Assembly (NCBI GenBank): GCA_030549495.1
Contig: JAUIRK010000220.1
Coordinates: 1 to 64,000, forward strand
Reading direction: 5' to 3'
DNA length: 64,000 nt
Source of the DNA: Nectonema munidae
Taxonomy: Eukaryota > Nematomorpha > Nectonematoida > Nectonematidae
Both the position numbers and the translations under genes were made by a program. Position 1 is the stretch's first letter, and every line of letters starts with the position of its first letter. This document shows, piece after piece, positions 33,890 through 46,200 of the stretch. Below the pieces are notes generated by a model that did not search any database, was not told where the DNA came from, and was given only the letters and a program-made list of their open reading frames with translations.

Positions 33890-34627
33890 TTGCTTAATTC
33901 AAATAGTAACAATCCAAAGTATGTATCAATATTTTATACTAATGCTAACCAATTATTTAGTAAGCTAAAAGAGTTGTCCTATTTTCTAAATAAGGGAAAA
34001 TTTTTTGTTGCTGCAGTGACTGAGGTTCTCCCAAAGAAAAATCTTTGTTGAGCAATTCTACTATCTATGATATTGAGAACTATGTAATAGTGCATAATTT
34101 TCACTCTTATGTAAATTCCTTAATAAATCCAAGAGGAATTATTTTTTACGTGCACAAAGAAATTTTGTTTTATGTAATTGAACTTTTTAATCCCAAATTC
34201 ATTGAATACCTTGTCTTAGCAGTGTTTTTCAATTAGAAAGTGTTTATATTTTGCTGTGTATATAGAAGTCCTAATTCACTTTTCTCAGAATCTTTAAATG
34301 AAATAATTTTTCTTTTAGATTTACTGTACTCTAAATTCTCACATAGTAACATTATAATTTTGGGTGACTTTAATTACCCTGAAATTGAATGCGACTCGAT
34401 GTGTAATAAAATTGATAAATATCAAAGGTTTCTTAATTTTTTGCAAGAAAAATGTTTTTTTACAACTTGTAAATGAGCCTACAAGAATTGGTCATTTTGG
34501 TTCCTTCTCAACTCTTGATTTGATAATTACTAATGTACCTGATTTAGTCTCCACTCTGAGGTTCTCTTCTCCCCTCGTTAAGAGTGATCATGTATGCATT
34601 ACTTTTAATCTATTAATAAACACATAA
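33890..34627 (+). pseudogene. Non-LTR ORF2 endonuclease region, copy 2
   Basis: Pieces in several frames: YTNANQLFSKLKELS then VAAVTEVLPK (N-terminal EN motif); CCVYRSPNS; IIILGDFNYPEI (GDFN motif); and TLDLIITN ... KSDHVCITF (C-terminal SDH motif). This is the APE-type endonuclease that nicks target DNA. At least three frame breaks. Confidence 0.75.
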
Positions 34628-34659
34628 ACTGGTATTTCTTTAACTAAAAAATATAATTA

Positions 34660-36720
34660 CCGAACTGGAAACTATGATAAGATTATTGCTGATTTTTCTA
34701 AAGTTGACTGGAATGTTGTCAAAGGCTTTAAACTTGTTAAGTTTTATTCTTTCTTCTTAAGTAAACTTTCCCCTCTTATAGAAAAGTATATTCCTCTAAA
34801 AAAAATCTCATAATAAATCCCAAGTTTATTTTACTAAAAGAATTAAATTTCTTCTTAAAAAAAAGAAAAAACTCTTTGCTAATTACTCCAAATCTAGGAG
34901 TAGACATATGTATGACCAATTCAAACAAATATCTAATACTTTGAGGAACGAGACGCGCAAAGCTAGAATATCTTATGAGAGCAAACTTCTTTCCAATTAT
35001 AAATATAGTCCTAAAAAGGTTTGGTCGTACATAAATCAAAAGCCCAACAATAGTTTTTCTGAACTAGTTGAATATAATGGATTATCCACCATCACCGATG
35101 TTGAAAGAGCTAATGTGTTTAGTGAGTATTTTAGTTCTTGTTTTTCAAATTTTGGTACCAATTGTGATAAAAGAAACTTTTTGACTACTTGTCACGCTTC
35201 TATTGACTGCATTAACTTTGATGTAGTTGAAATAGTTAATAAGTTGAAAAATTGAATAAGTTTAAGTCTCCTGGCATTGATAATTTACATCCTCATGTCA
35301 TCTGTGAACTGTATGAAGTACTAGCAGAACCAGTTAAAATAATTTTTGAAAAGTCATTAGAGGAACAAAAATTTCTAGATGACTGGAAAACGGCCTTAGT
35401 CATACCTGTTTTAAAAAGTGGAAATAAGAAACTTCGTCAGAATTACAGACCTATAAGTCTTAATCCAATTCTATCAAAAGTATTTGAGTCATTTATAGCT
35501 GATAAAATTTTGTGTCATATAGATAGCTTTCAACTTTTCAATTCTAATCAGCATGGGTTCATGAATGGTAAATCTACAATTACAAACCTTCTAGAGTTTC
35601 AAAATGACGTAGTTCATCTACTAGAGCTAAATGATACAGTTAATGTAATTTATCTAGACTTTCATAAGGCTTTTGATTCTATTTCTCATAAGTATTTAGC
35701 CGATAAGCTGGAATCATTTGGTGTTAAAGGTAATTTACTTGGGTTATTGAAAAATTATCTTGAAGATAGAAAACAAATTATTGTTGTCAATGGCACTCAT
35801 TCTCATGAAAAGCTGGTTACAAGCGGAGTACCGCAGGGTTCCGTGCTTGGACCTTTGCTGTTCAATATATTTCTCAATGATCTTTTGAACATGATAAATT
35901 CTAAAATAAAAGTGTTTGCTGATGATATTAAAATTTATAATGTATCTAATCCTCATGGTAGAAGTTGCTTGCAGAATGATTTAGTGCAGATCTTTCATTG
36001 GTGTAGTAGATGGGAGATGAAATTAAATTTAGACAAGTGTACTCATCTGCAAATTGGATCACAAAGTATTCAGTCTTACTTCATTGGCGGACACAAACTA
36101 AATAAAGTAGATTCACAAAAAGACTTAGGAGTAATTGTAAACTTTAATCTTGATCCAATAGAAATATTTCAACAAGAGTTCATAAAGCCTTTCAAGTCTT
36201 TCATCAAGTTTACAAAAGGTTTTCTCTATTTGATACCAACATAGCATTACTTTTGTATAAAACCCTCATCAGGCCTATTTTAGAGTATGGTAATGTTGTT
36301 GCCTTTCCCTTCCACTCCTGTGATGTTGCAAATATTGAAAGAGTTCAGAGAACAATTACTAAAAAGATATTAGGAATGAAACATTTTAGATATAAAGAAA
36401 GATTGAAAAAATTGAATTTGCCTTCCATGATGTATAGGTTTAAAAGAAATGATATGATTACCGTTTACAACATTGCAAATGAAAAGTTGAAAATGGCTTC
36501 ACAAATCTTACCTCAGTTTTCTGAAAGATTACAAAGGTTTCATTCCTTCAAGTTTAAAAAGCGACATTGCAAAAAGTTATATCTGAAAAGTTTTTTTACT
36601 CAACGTATGATAAATGACTGGAATGCCTTGCCTGATTTTGTTATTAATGCCCCTTCCTTGAATGTTTTTAAAAACAGACTCGATGAGTTTTGGAAGGAAA
36701 AAATGTTTGAGCATGAATAA
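34660..36720 (+). pseudogene. Non-LTR ORF2 reverse transcriptase, copy 2
   Basis: A linker region (34.66-35.25 kb, broken near 34.8) is followed by a long RT frame, 35252-36244: SPGIDNLHPHV, NYRPISLNPILSKVFESFIA, HGFMNGKSTITNLLEF, YLDFHKAFDSISHKYL, SGVPQGSVLGPLLFNIFLND and the catalytic VFADDIKIY. A break at 36245 separates the C-terminal piece 36253-36720 (LYKTLIRPILEYGNVV ... QRMINDWNALPDFVINAPSL). The RT core itself is uninterrupted for over 300 codons. Confidence 0.9.
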
Positions 36721-36810
36721 AGATCTGGACCTTCATAAATACGATGCGAATATTCTTCATAGGCTTTTTTGCCTCTTTTTTTTCGCTAATAAATTATGTT
36801 ATGTTAAACA

Positions 36811-37128
36811 AAAATTTACCTAAAAATTTTTTTGTTAAATTGAGAACATTTTCAAAATGCAAAGTAAGTATCTATACGCTCTCACAATACATTTTGCTGG
36901 CAAGATCTAAATTATACTTCAAGAAGTGTTATCTTTTTTTAATTAATTTTTTAAGAAGAAATTTAGTATTTTATTTTTCAAATTTTAATTGACGAATTTT
37001 GAAATAATATGTTTCTTTTTCAGAACCAAACTTTACTTTCTTTATGACATTATCAAAAGTGACATTTGACTTTATATATAGAATCAATATATATTTTTTA
37101 TTCAAAATTTAACACTAAAGTTAGGAAA
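36811..37128. other. Spacer between LINE and host gene 3' end
   Basis: AT-rich with no feature recognised. The downstream boundary is the poly(A) signal of the minus-strand gene. Confidence 0.4.
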
Positions 37129-37134
37129 TTTATT
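37129..37134 (-). promoter_or_regulatory. Poly(A) signal (AATAAA on minus strand)
   Basis: Lies 47 bases downstream of the TGA stop of the minus-strand coiled-coil gene. Confidence 0.55.
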
Positions 37135-37180
37135 TGCAAATAAAATTATTCTTGGAAATATGAAGATGTAATGAGCAGCT

Positions 37181-37217
37181 TCAACCTTTGCTCTGACTTA
37201 GTGCTTGGAGTAGATAT
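37181..37217 (-). CDS. Coiled-coil gene terminal exon
   Basis: Acceptor TTTTTCTTTAG; its first base completes AAA, then YLLQALSQSKG and TGA. Good polypyrimidine tract and a poly(A) signal 47 bases on. Confidence 0.55.
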
Positions 37218-40200
37218 CTAAAGAAAAAGAAAAGTAAGTCTTAAATTTAGATTGGATAGGAAAATTTTTTGACAAAATTAAATACAAGAGTGTTGGTGAT
37301 AAAAAAAGTCAAATTAAAACTAAATTGAATTGAAATAGGATTTTGAATTTTATAAATTTTGTGATAAAATATATATTCGTTTAACAAAACAACGTATATA
37401 TGTTTTAAATTAGTATTTATTGATCCACGCAGGTTTTCCATTTTTGAGTAAAATAATTAAGAAATTAATAATATATTTATTCTAGTAGTTATCCTTAAAA
37501 TAGTTTGTAAAATTATATTAGGAACTTCGTGTAATGATTTTAAACCATTGATGTAAACTAATTCCGTACGAAATTAATGTTAAAGTTCATTTCCTTTCAG
37601 CAAAGTTCATTTTCTATCTTAAAACATCAACAATTTTTGATTGATACACAATCATTAATAGGAAAAAATATGAACACTTCTGTGAAACGTTGTCGTATTT
37701 CCAAAATAGACTTTATGTGATCAAATACCCTGATTTCAAAACATCTGTAAATTTTGGGGACAACATTTGGAAAAGATTCACAGTTGTGTAAGTGTAGTAA
37801 AAATTTAATGACGTGATAGAGTCTTACTTACAAACCTATCTGCAATAAATCAAGAATTTTCAAAGGAGTCTTCAAAATATGAACTTAAAGTCAGTTTGTT
37901 AAAAAGAAAAGAAAAAAAATCGTGGAACTGCAGTTATAAAAGTGAGAAATTGTTACTTGTTTGATTTTTTCAATTCGTTTATGAACTGCATAGAGTGAAA
38001 ATGTCTTCTTTCGGAGTTCAAGGATATGTTGTCCACCAAAGTCAAGAGTTCCTTCACTTGAACTTTGTACTTATGAGCTTCTCTTTCAGCCAAACTACAT
38101 TTTTCTTCTTTACAATTCTTAAAAGAAAGTGACACCTTGTTATATATAAATATGAATTCCTCGATATATAAAAATATCTATGCAACAAAGATGTTCAACT
38201 TTTCAACAATAAAGATATATCAAATGATAACCGGTAAATGAGTGAATTCTGATTATTATCATAGTTCAACTTTTTATATTTGCATTTTGAGTAATGCATT
38301 ATATATGACAACAGAATAACTTAATTAAATTCAAATTATAGTTACAAAAGGAAAGAATAAAATTGCAAAAGGAAAAAATAGAATTGACGAATGAAATATA
38401 TACTTTTGAAAACCTTTTCATATGGCCGTAAAAGCTTTCTTACCAAAACCAGAAATTGTATTATTTATATATTTTTTTCATTAAATTTAGAAAAATGTTA
38501 ACATAAAATTAATAATCGTGTTATTAATAGTCAATATTTAAAATTTATATATAAATACATTTGAATAAAGTTTTTATTTTTTTAACTAAATTTTAGGAGC
38601 CAAACATGCGAAAACCTTTCAATTTTTGAAAATATTTTCTATATCTCAATTTTATCGTGGACATGTATAGTTTTTTCTCCAAAAACTATAATTTTACTTT
38701 AACCTGTTTAAATTTAGAAGCCGTGTATGAATAAAAAATATGGTTAGTTGACATATTTAACTCTTTATACACGTATTGTAAATCAAGAAGGCATAGTTGT
38801 GCCGCTACCGTAAAGAAAGGAGGCTTGATGCGGATTCGAACCCAAGACCTTGAGTTATGGAAACCCTGTATCTAACCAACCTTATTCACCCTCCCTTTTC
38901 AATTCCAAAAATTCACATATTTCGCTTTTTTGCAAAAGTTAACGAAAAATAAAAAAACAAATTTAAGAAAAATTTCTATATTTGCACAATGCGTTTTAGC
39001 GACGAAATTTTTCACAGAATTTAAATAAAAAAATTGAAATTTTACAAATGAAGAAATTTGACTTTCAATTTCTTCATAATCGCTCGTCTTTTCTTGGTAA
39101 TTTTTTAGATTCATTTTCAAAGCCTTTTCCAAACAAGTCTTTTCGTTTATCAGACACATCATCGATTTTTTTTCATTTTCAATCACAAATGCTCTTGCTT
39201 GACACTCAGCTAATTCTTCCTATAAAAAGGACAAAGATTAGTAGTCTTTAAAAAAAATAAAATAAAATAGTGATTTGAATAGTTTTTTTTTGAAATCCCA
39301 AGGAGACATGTTTCAAAATATCAAAGTAAAATTTCAATTAATAGTGGATTTTAGATACAGTGGAAACTATTGGATTATCTAATGAATCAGATATACTGGT
39401 TACTTATTTGCTTGATATAAATTTTAGACCCATCCTAAGACCACCCTAAAACTATGTTCATAAAAGTCTATTATACTTAAATACTATGCCTAATACTGTT
39501 TGCAAAAAAAGTCATTTTTGAGAACTTCTGCATTTACATGCTATAACCTTAATTTCGCTAGTGAGGACAGTTTACGATGATTTGAGAGTTAAATAATTTT
39601 TTATTTCACGAATGCAACAATGAGAATGAAAACAATGTTTATATCACCTTAATTCAATAAGCTGTAGTCAGCTATAATATGGTTGTCCCAACACTACTGG
39701 CTCTCCATGTTACTCAATCATATCAACCAAGAATTCTATAAATTTTTCCAGAGATTCTTTAAGACCAGTTTGATGTTTTCAAAGTCGTCTCTCAGTTTTG
39801 TAGATTGAGGAATTGGTAAAGATGGCTAAATTTTACATTAAGCAGTAAGACCCAAGTCAGGACTTCTAAGATAACTCATCTATAAAAAGCCGGCAATTTT
39901 CTGATAGATATGGTGATTTTTCCATCTTCATGAAAAGCCTCAAAAATTGTTGCAGAAAACCAATTCAAAATTCAGACTTAAATAAAGAAGAAATACTGCT
40001 TCTCTGGGTGTGATAATTAGCTTTTTTGAAATTTCGATTCGAAAATTTCTTTCTCCTATCAATATGAATCTCAAAAGTTTCTATTTTTCTTTTGAAAGAC
40101 TAATCTCATTTATGAAAACACTTACACCTTCGTGGCAAAACTGCTCGACTAATTCAAAAGCTTTTACATAGTCCTTGTCACACTTATGCCTGAGCTACAC

Positions 40201-43200
40201 CAGTCTTGAATGTTTTCTCAAACTTTCAAAGGAACTATGCTTATGAATTATTGTTTGTGAAGATCATAATTGTGAGACACATTTCTCTTGTCTTTGGTAT
40301 AATAATTGGATCTTTTCACATGAATCCTTAGGCATTTCTTTTCAGAAAATAGATTAGCGAAGCTATAAGTAAAAATATACAGTTAAAGGCAAACATCGTT
40401 GATCAGCAATAATACTGAGATAAAAACATGATAAATCGAGTTTTATAGCCAAATAAGTAGAGCGAATTTCGCAAGACTAGTATCCTATTTAGTATCTTCG
40501 AGATGACAAAATACAGTTTGAAAATTTAGAGCAACTCTAAAATAAATGATATTTTGTCAAGGTGTGTAAAGAAACATTTTTCAGTTTTTTTCCTATTTAT
40601 GTAAATATAGTAGTAAACAAGTCAGGATTAATGTGGGTGAGCATGAACGCTTTACATGGACTAATAAGCATGTTTTTTAATGTTTAGTAGTAATGGAAAA
40701 ATGTTCTTCAGTTTTTTTAAGTTAGTCAGTGTAACATAATAATGTATGTTTTATCGCATTTCATATATAAATTTAATAGCACTTTTTACTTTCCTTCACT
40801 TCCATTATTTTTAAATAATCTAATTCACTTTAATATCAAGTTTTTACGAGTATTTGTCTTCAAGGTTTTATTTTATTTGTATTTTAACCCTTTCGTGACC
40901 AGAAAAAATCAGACGATATTTATTAAAAAGCAGAAGATTCATATACAAAACTATTTGGAAAAGCAGACGAAGGTAAAATTGATTATACACTGGTCACGAA
41001 AGGGTTGAAAGACTTTAATTTTGTTACATTCAACTTTTTTCAGTTCAGTTTTTATGAATATAAAATAATTTTTCTATTTTCGTTGTGTTTAGCTGTGTGG
41101 AATCTAAATCCGTAACTTGTTTCAACTAAGAGCGATAATTTAAACTTTTTTCGCTCTGATTAACCTTGGGATTTCGCTTATATATCTGAATACAATTTAT
41201 TGTAATGCTATTCTGTAAAATTCTTTATTTCGCTTATATATCTGACTCTAAACGTATATTAAATGAATACAATTTATTGTAATGCTATTCTGTAAAATTC
41301 TTTGAAATTGTTATAAAGGTTTACCTACATTGTAATACAGCGTAATCCAATTTTTTGAACAAATGAATCTTCTTTACTTACTACTCAAAACTAATTTAGC
41401 GTTAAAATTGGAAGTGAGTATATGTATATAATATATACTTAACTATTTTATATGCAAACCTTTAGTGTAGTGATTTCTTGAAAGAGGAGAGAATTTTCTA
41501 AGTTGAGATCTTCCTTATCTTTTGACGCAACTTCATTATCCCTCACGTTTAAACTATTTGAAGAGGTGCAGTAATTTTTTGAAGAACTCTTAGGATTTGA
41601 AAGGGCATCGGAAACTGTAAGGACTCTTCTCAACGAAAGTATTTCCTTTTTAAAATCATTTACATATTCTTTCAGCATCTTTTCATCTTCTTCATTGAAG
41701 TAGGATTTTATTTGATCTAAACTGGATTAGATTGGAATTATAACTACGCTCATATTCATGTTAATATCATTTTCATCAAAAAAAATTAATAGGGCACATG
41801 GACTATAAGAAAGGATTTCGAGGGGGGGGGGTTCAAAATAAATCTCAGGGAGGGAAAAGGGGGGGGGGGGGGACGTGGGGGTGTGGTGGTGTACCTAACC
41901 CTTTACTCTTTATATTTTTCTCAGATATTTAAGATTTTTTACATATATTTTTACTGTGATATAACTTTTATGAAGATCAATTAAAGCTAAATTATTTAAA
42001 TATGGCTGCTCGTGTGAATTTTTTTCAATTTTAATGAACATCAACCAAACGTGTCAATCAAACCAATTAAACTTCTCAATCCATGTCTCTACCTGCAGTT
42101 TTTCTTTGCCAATCGTTTTCTTAATTTATTTAATGAACCAACTTTTTTTTTTTAAATTTATCTCCTTGTCAGTAAATTAGGTACCTTGGTAAGGCTTCTA
42201 CCTTTCTTCTATACTTTATACAGTATAGACTTCATACAGTTTTTCTATTAAAGAAACTTCTTGATGATCCTAGATTTTTCGCGCCAAAGAAAAAAGATGG
42301 TCAAATTCAATTCAAATTATAAAGATATCTTGATTCAGACTAAATCTTCATATATTGACATCTGTGATAGTTGTAATAACTTTGACCAATTGATCCTTTT
42401 TAGAATTCCTACTCATTTTAGTGAAATTATATTTGTAATCTTATGCGCAAAAATTGTCGCCAAATCGTTATTTAAAAAAGTAGCTCCGTAAATTTTTTTT
42501 GAAATCATATAATAGATATTATATTTTCACTTTTTGATTTATTTTATGTTATATCAAAAAAGAGTGATTTAAAAATGAGAATATATTTGTTTATATTTTT
42601 ATAAGAAATAAATTTCACAACAATGTATTTATTCAAAGAAAACAAAGTTAGTTTTGGGTTATGTTTCAAGTTGCTAACTCGTTAACGGGCAGAAGATTTG
42701 TATTAAGATTTTATTTTTTGTTAATAAATTGTATTTTCGTATGTACCTTTTACTTTGGACTTTTACTTTTACTTTTACTTTGGACTTTTGAGTCAACATC
42801 TATTTGCGAGATTCTGGTCCCTATTTTTCGGTCTAGTATTTTTAACCGAATAATCATTCAAACTAAATGGGTATAACTTAGACCAATCATGTTAACGCAA
42901 TAATGCGTTTGAGAGATGATACTTAGAGACTGATAAAATAATAAACGGGTAATAATACAAAATTTTACGATATGTTTTTTAATGGGTTCAAAGTTTAAAA
43001 TTTTACATAAAATATGTCTATACCTAAAAAAATTTAAGAAATTCTAGTCTACAATGAATATTCTAAAAAAAGACTCCTAGCGGGATTTCAATATTTATAT
43101 TTAATCCTAAATGACTTACTTCATACTCATACTTTCATCTTGCATGTAAGAAGAATGTATACTTTGTTGACTACCACTATTGCCCAAAATATCTTCCAAG

Positions 43201-46200
43201 TTAGAAGGTAGTTTCGCAAACTTCACATCTGTTTCTTCATAAATATTTTCAAGCAAGATTTGCTCATCTATTCAAATGTTATTTCAAAGTATTGACATTT
43301 TTCAAAAGTAGATATTTAATTGATTGATTACTTCTGCAATCCTCAGCATTGACATTCACTCCATTCGACAAAATTTGAAGTTTAGTTTCTTTCAGAGCGA
43401 ACAAAACCTCTAAAAGGGTTATGATATTTTGTTGAATATCAGTCATTTTCTTGCATGCCTCCATGTTGTATTCGTGGCGAGTGTTCACCATGACTAAATC
43501 TTCGTTATCTCCTTTGATGTTGCGTATTCTCTGATAGAGGGTTTCAATTTGGGACTTCAATTTCAAATTTTCAAGTTTAAGCCTTTTGATAGCGATATTC
43601 TGTTCTCGAGATAAACTATCTCGCTCCCTAACATCATCCAAATTCAAACGCTTGTTAGATTCTTCATTCCAAGCTAGTAAGGAAATTTCTTCACACATAT
43701 ACTTTAGTATCTTTAAGTTGGGAGACTAAAAAAAATGAAATTCAATAATATGAACAACGAAATTACTATTTTCCAGAAATGTCTAGAATGAACTTAAACT
43801 TTGAACTTGTTTATATATAAGAAAAATTTCGCTCTAAATGAACATGATAAAAAAGATTCGAGGCAGATAAAATGAAAACCTCTAAAATGATGCTCGGCTT
43901 TACTTTGAAAAATAGAATGAGCAATTAAAGGGTTATAAAAAAGTTTTGTAAACATAGAGACTTAGTTTGTTTGCATATATTTTTGTGAGAAGTAATAAAA
44001 GATGTAGAAAAGTCGATTTTAAAGGCTTAGGTTTTTGAAAACTATTTGTCTGCTATTCTTCTTTAAACAGGTTTTATATAACTTAACGATTTTGTTTGAC
44101 GAGTGGCTGATCTCACTTTCTTCCAGCAAGGGTTAAGAAGAAGAGGTATATGATGGTGTGTACTCGAGATCTAGAACTAAGAACGCATGAGTATCTTCTT
44201 TGGTGAACTGGCGTATCCCAATCGTTGAGAATGTTGAATTACTTAGATGTAATAGTTAAAACAAAAAGCATCATTGAATAATATTTTTAGCAAAAGGTTC
44301 CCAAATTTACGAATTATTAAAAAGGCCGTTGAGTGATTCCCAACCTACTCTTTTTTGAAATTATAACATTAACTATCTGATATAGGATGAAAAGATAACC
44401 ATTTTATAAAATCTCGTCCAATACCACATTACATTTGAATTATAATTCTTGAAACTATCTTCTTTTAGCGTAATAAAAGGAAAGGTAATGGCAATGATTT
44501 TTGAAGATAATTGTCTGTTTTTCATTTGGAATGTTTCTTCAAAGAGGCATTTTTTCATGGTCTACAGGTCACCGATTGTCTCAGAAAGCGTTCCACCACT
44601 CGTTTCTTATTCCAAGTATACTAGTTGGTTTTAAGAATGCGGAAGTATACCATATTTTAACACCGGTTGGTTCGATTAGCCGTGTATTAGCTTAAGATGC
44701 GCCAAGCTTACAAAACCATATCGTAGATTTAAAATTTTTAATTTAACCTATAAACTTTTTTTTATAAACTTGCATTTTAAGTATAAAAATTCTTAGATTA
44801 TACTTTTCTTCCAAAAAAACTCTCAAGAGTTTTGGAAACAAAATCAGTATCAGATTACTGATTATTCAGATTAGTGATAGTCAATGCATAATGTATTTCG
44901 AATAGATATATATTTAATGCAGCATGGGGTGGATGCAAATTTTGAGGCCCCTCAAACAATTCAAAACACCCAAAACTTCATAACACAGGCATATACGTAT
45001 AAAAAGCGTAGAAAAGCATTACTACCTTACTATTATTAATTGTTTTGATTACATTTTTATTGGTGATATACTAATACAAATAAATTATGGGGCTGGAGCG
45101 AAGCGTCGCTTTCATTCCCCTCTACTCTAAGTAAAATAAATGAAATCGACATTATTACTGCAATGAATGAAATCAAATCAAAAAATTCATGCGATATCAG
45201 CAATATTTCAATATATAAATTGAGTTTGATATTAAACTATATAATAAAATATCTAGTTATTGCCTTCAATTCCTGTATCGAGTTCAGTGTTTATCCTACT
45301 TCATTTAAACTTGCAAAGGTGATTCCCGTTTTCAAAAAAGGAAATAAATTTTCAATCAATAATTATAGGCCTATAAATATTATCAATACGCTATCAAAAC
45401 TTTTCGAAAAATATTATATATAACCAGATTCATTCATATATAAACAAATTAAATTTATTATACAAATATCAGTTTGGGTTTAGGTCTAAATATAGTACAG
45501 AACATCTACATATATTTTTTTTTAGAAAAAATCCAATATTATTTAGATAACTCAGATAGTGTTATAGCTATATTTCTCGATTTAAGTAAAGCGTTCGATA
45601 CGATTTCACATTCAAAACTTTTAATAAAATTAAATCATTTTGGCTTTTCTCAGTCTACTATATCTTTTTTTGAATCATATCTTTCATATAGACAACAACT
45701 TGTTACTATAGACCAAATACAAAAAGTGATTACTTATGCACATTAAAATGCGGTGTATCATTCAAAATAAAGCTTCTAAAGTTTTTAAAACTTTTCTTTT
45801 TCACGTTTATCATATATATTTCTACATATATCTGTCAGAGTTTAGCAGTTGGAATTATTTCTTCTAATTTATTGATACAAAGAGTTAAATCGTCAAAATT
45901 TCGGAGTTTCTAAATAATCAACATATGTATCTTATTCATAATTTTAAATTATAATAAACATGAACTGTTTTATAATCCTATAATCTGTTTCAATATTAAT
46001 AACCATAAGCAATTAATAAAGATATTAAAAGTATAACCAAAAAACAATTTAAATAATTAACTAGAAAACTTAACATTGACTAACTAATCAGTTATAAACT
46101 ATAAAGTTCAATTCTTATTTATAAAGAAAATTGAGGAAATAAATTGTAACCTTACTCCTTTTATACTGGAAGAAGTGTAGTATGGACTCTTGTTCTGAAA

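Larger units (their letters stand above)
32902..36810 (+). mobile_element. CR1-like non-LTR element, copy 2 (near full length)
   Basis: ORF1, EN and RT in the expected order, with a 3' region (GATGCGAATATTCTTC, TTTTGCCTC, GCTAATAAATTATGTTATG) similar to copy 1. No poly(A) tail, in keeping with CR1-like elements. The 5' edge is uncertain. Confidence 0.8.

Noticed and set aside
34776-35039. Minus-strand frame (87 aa) across LINE copy 2
   Set aside because: Antisense shadow of the broken ORF2 linker region.
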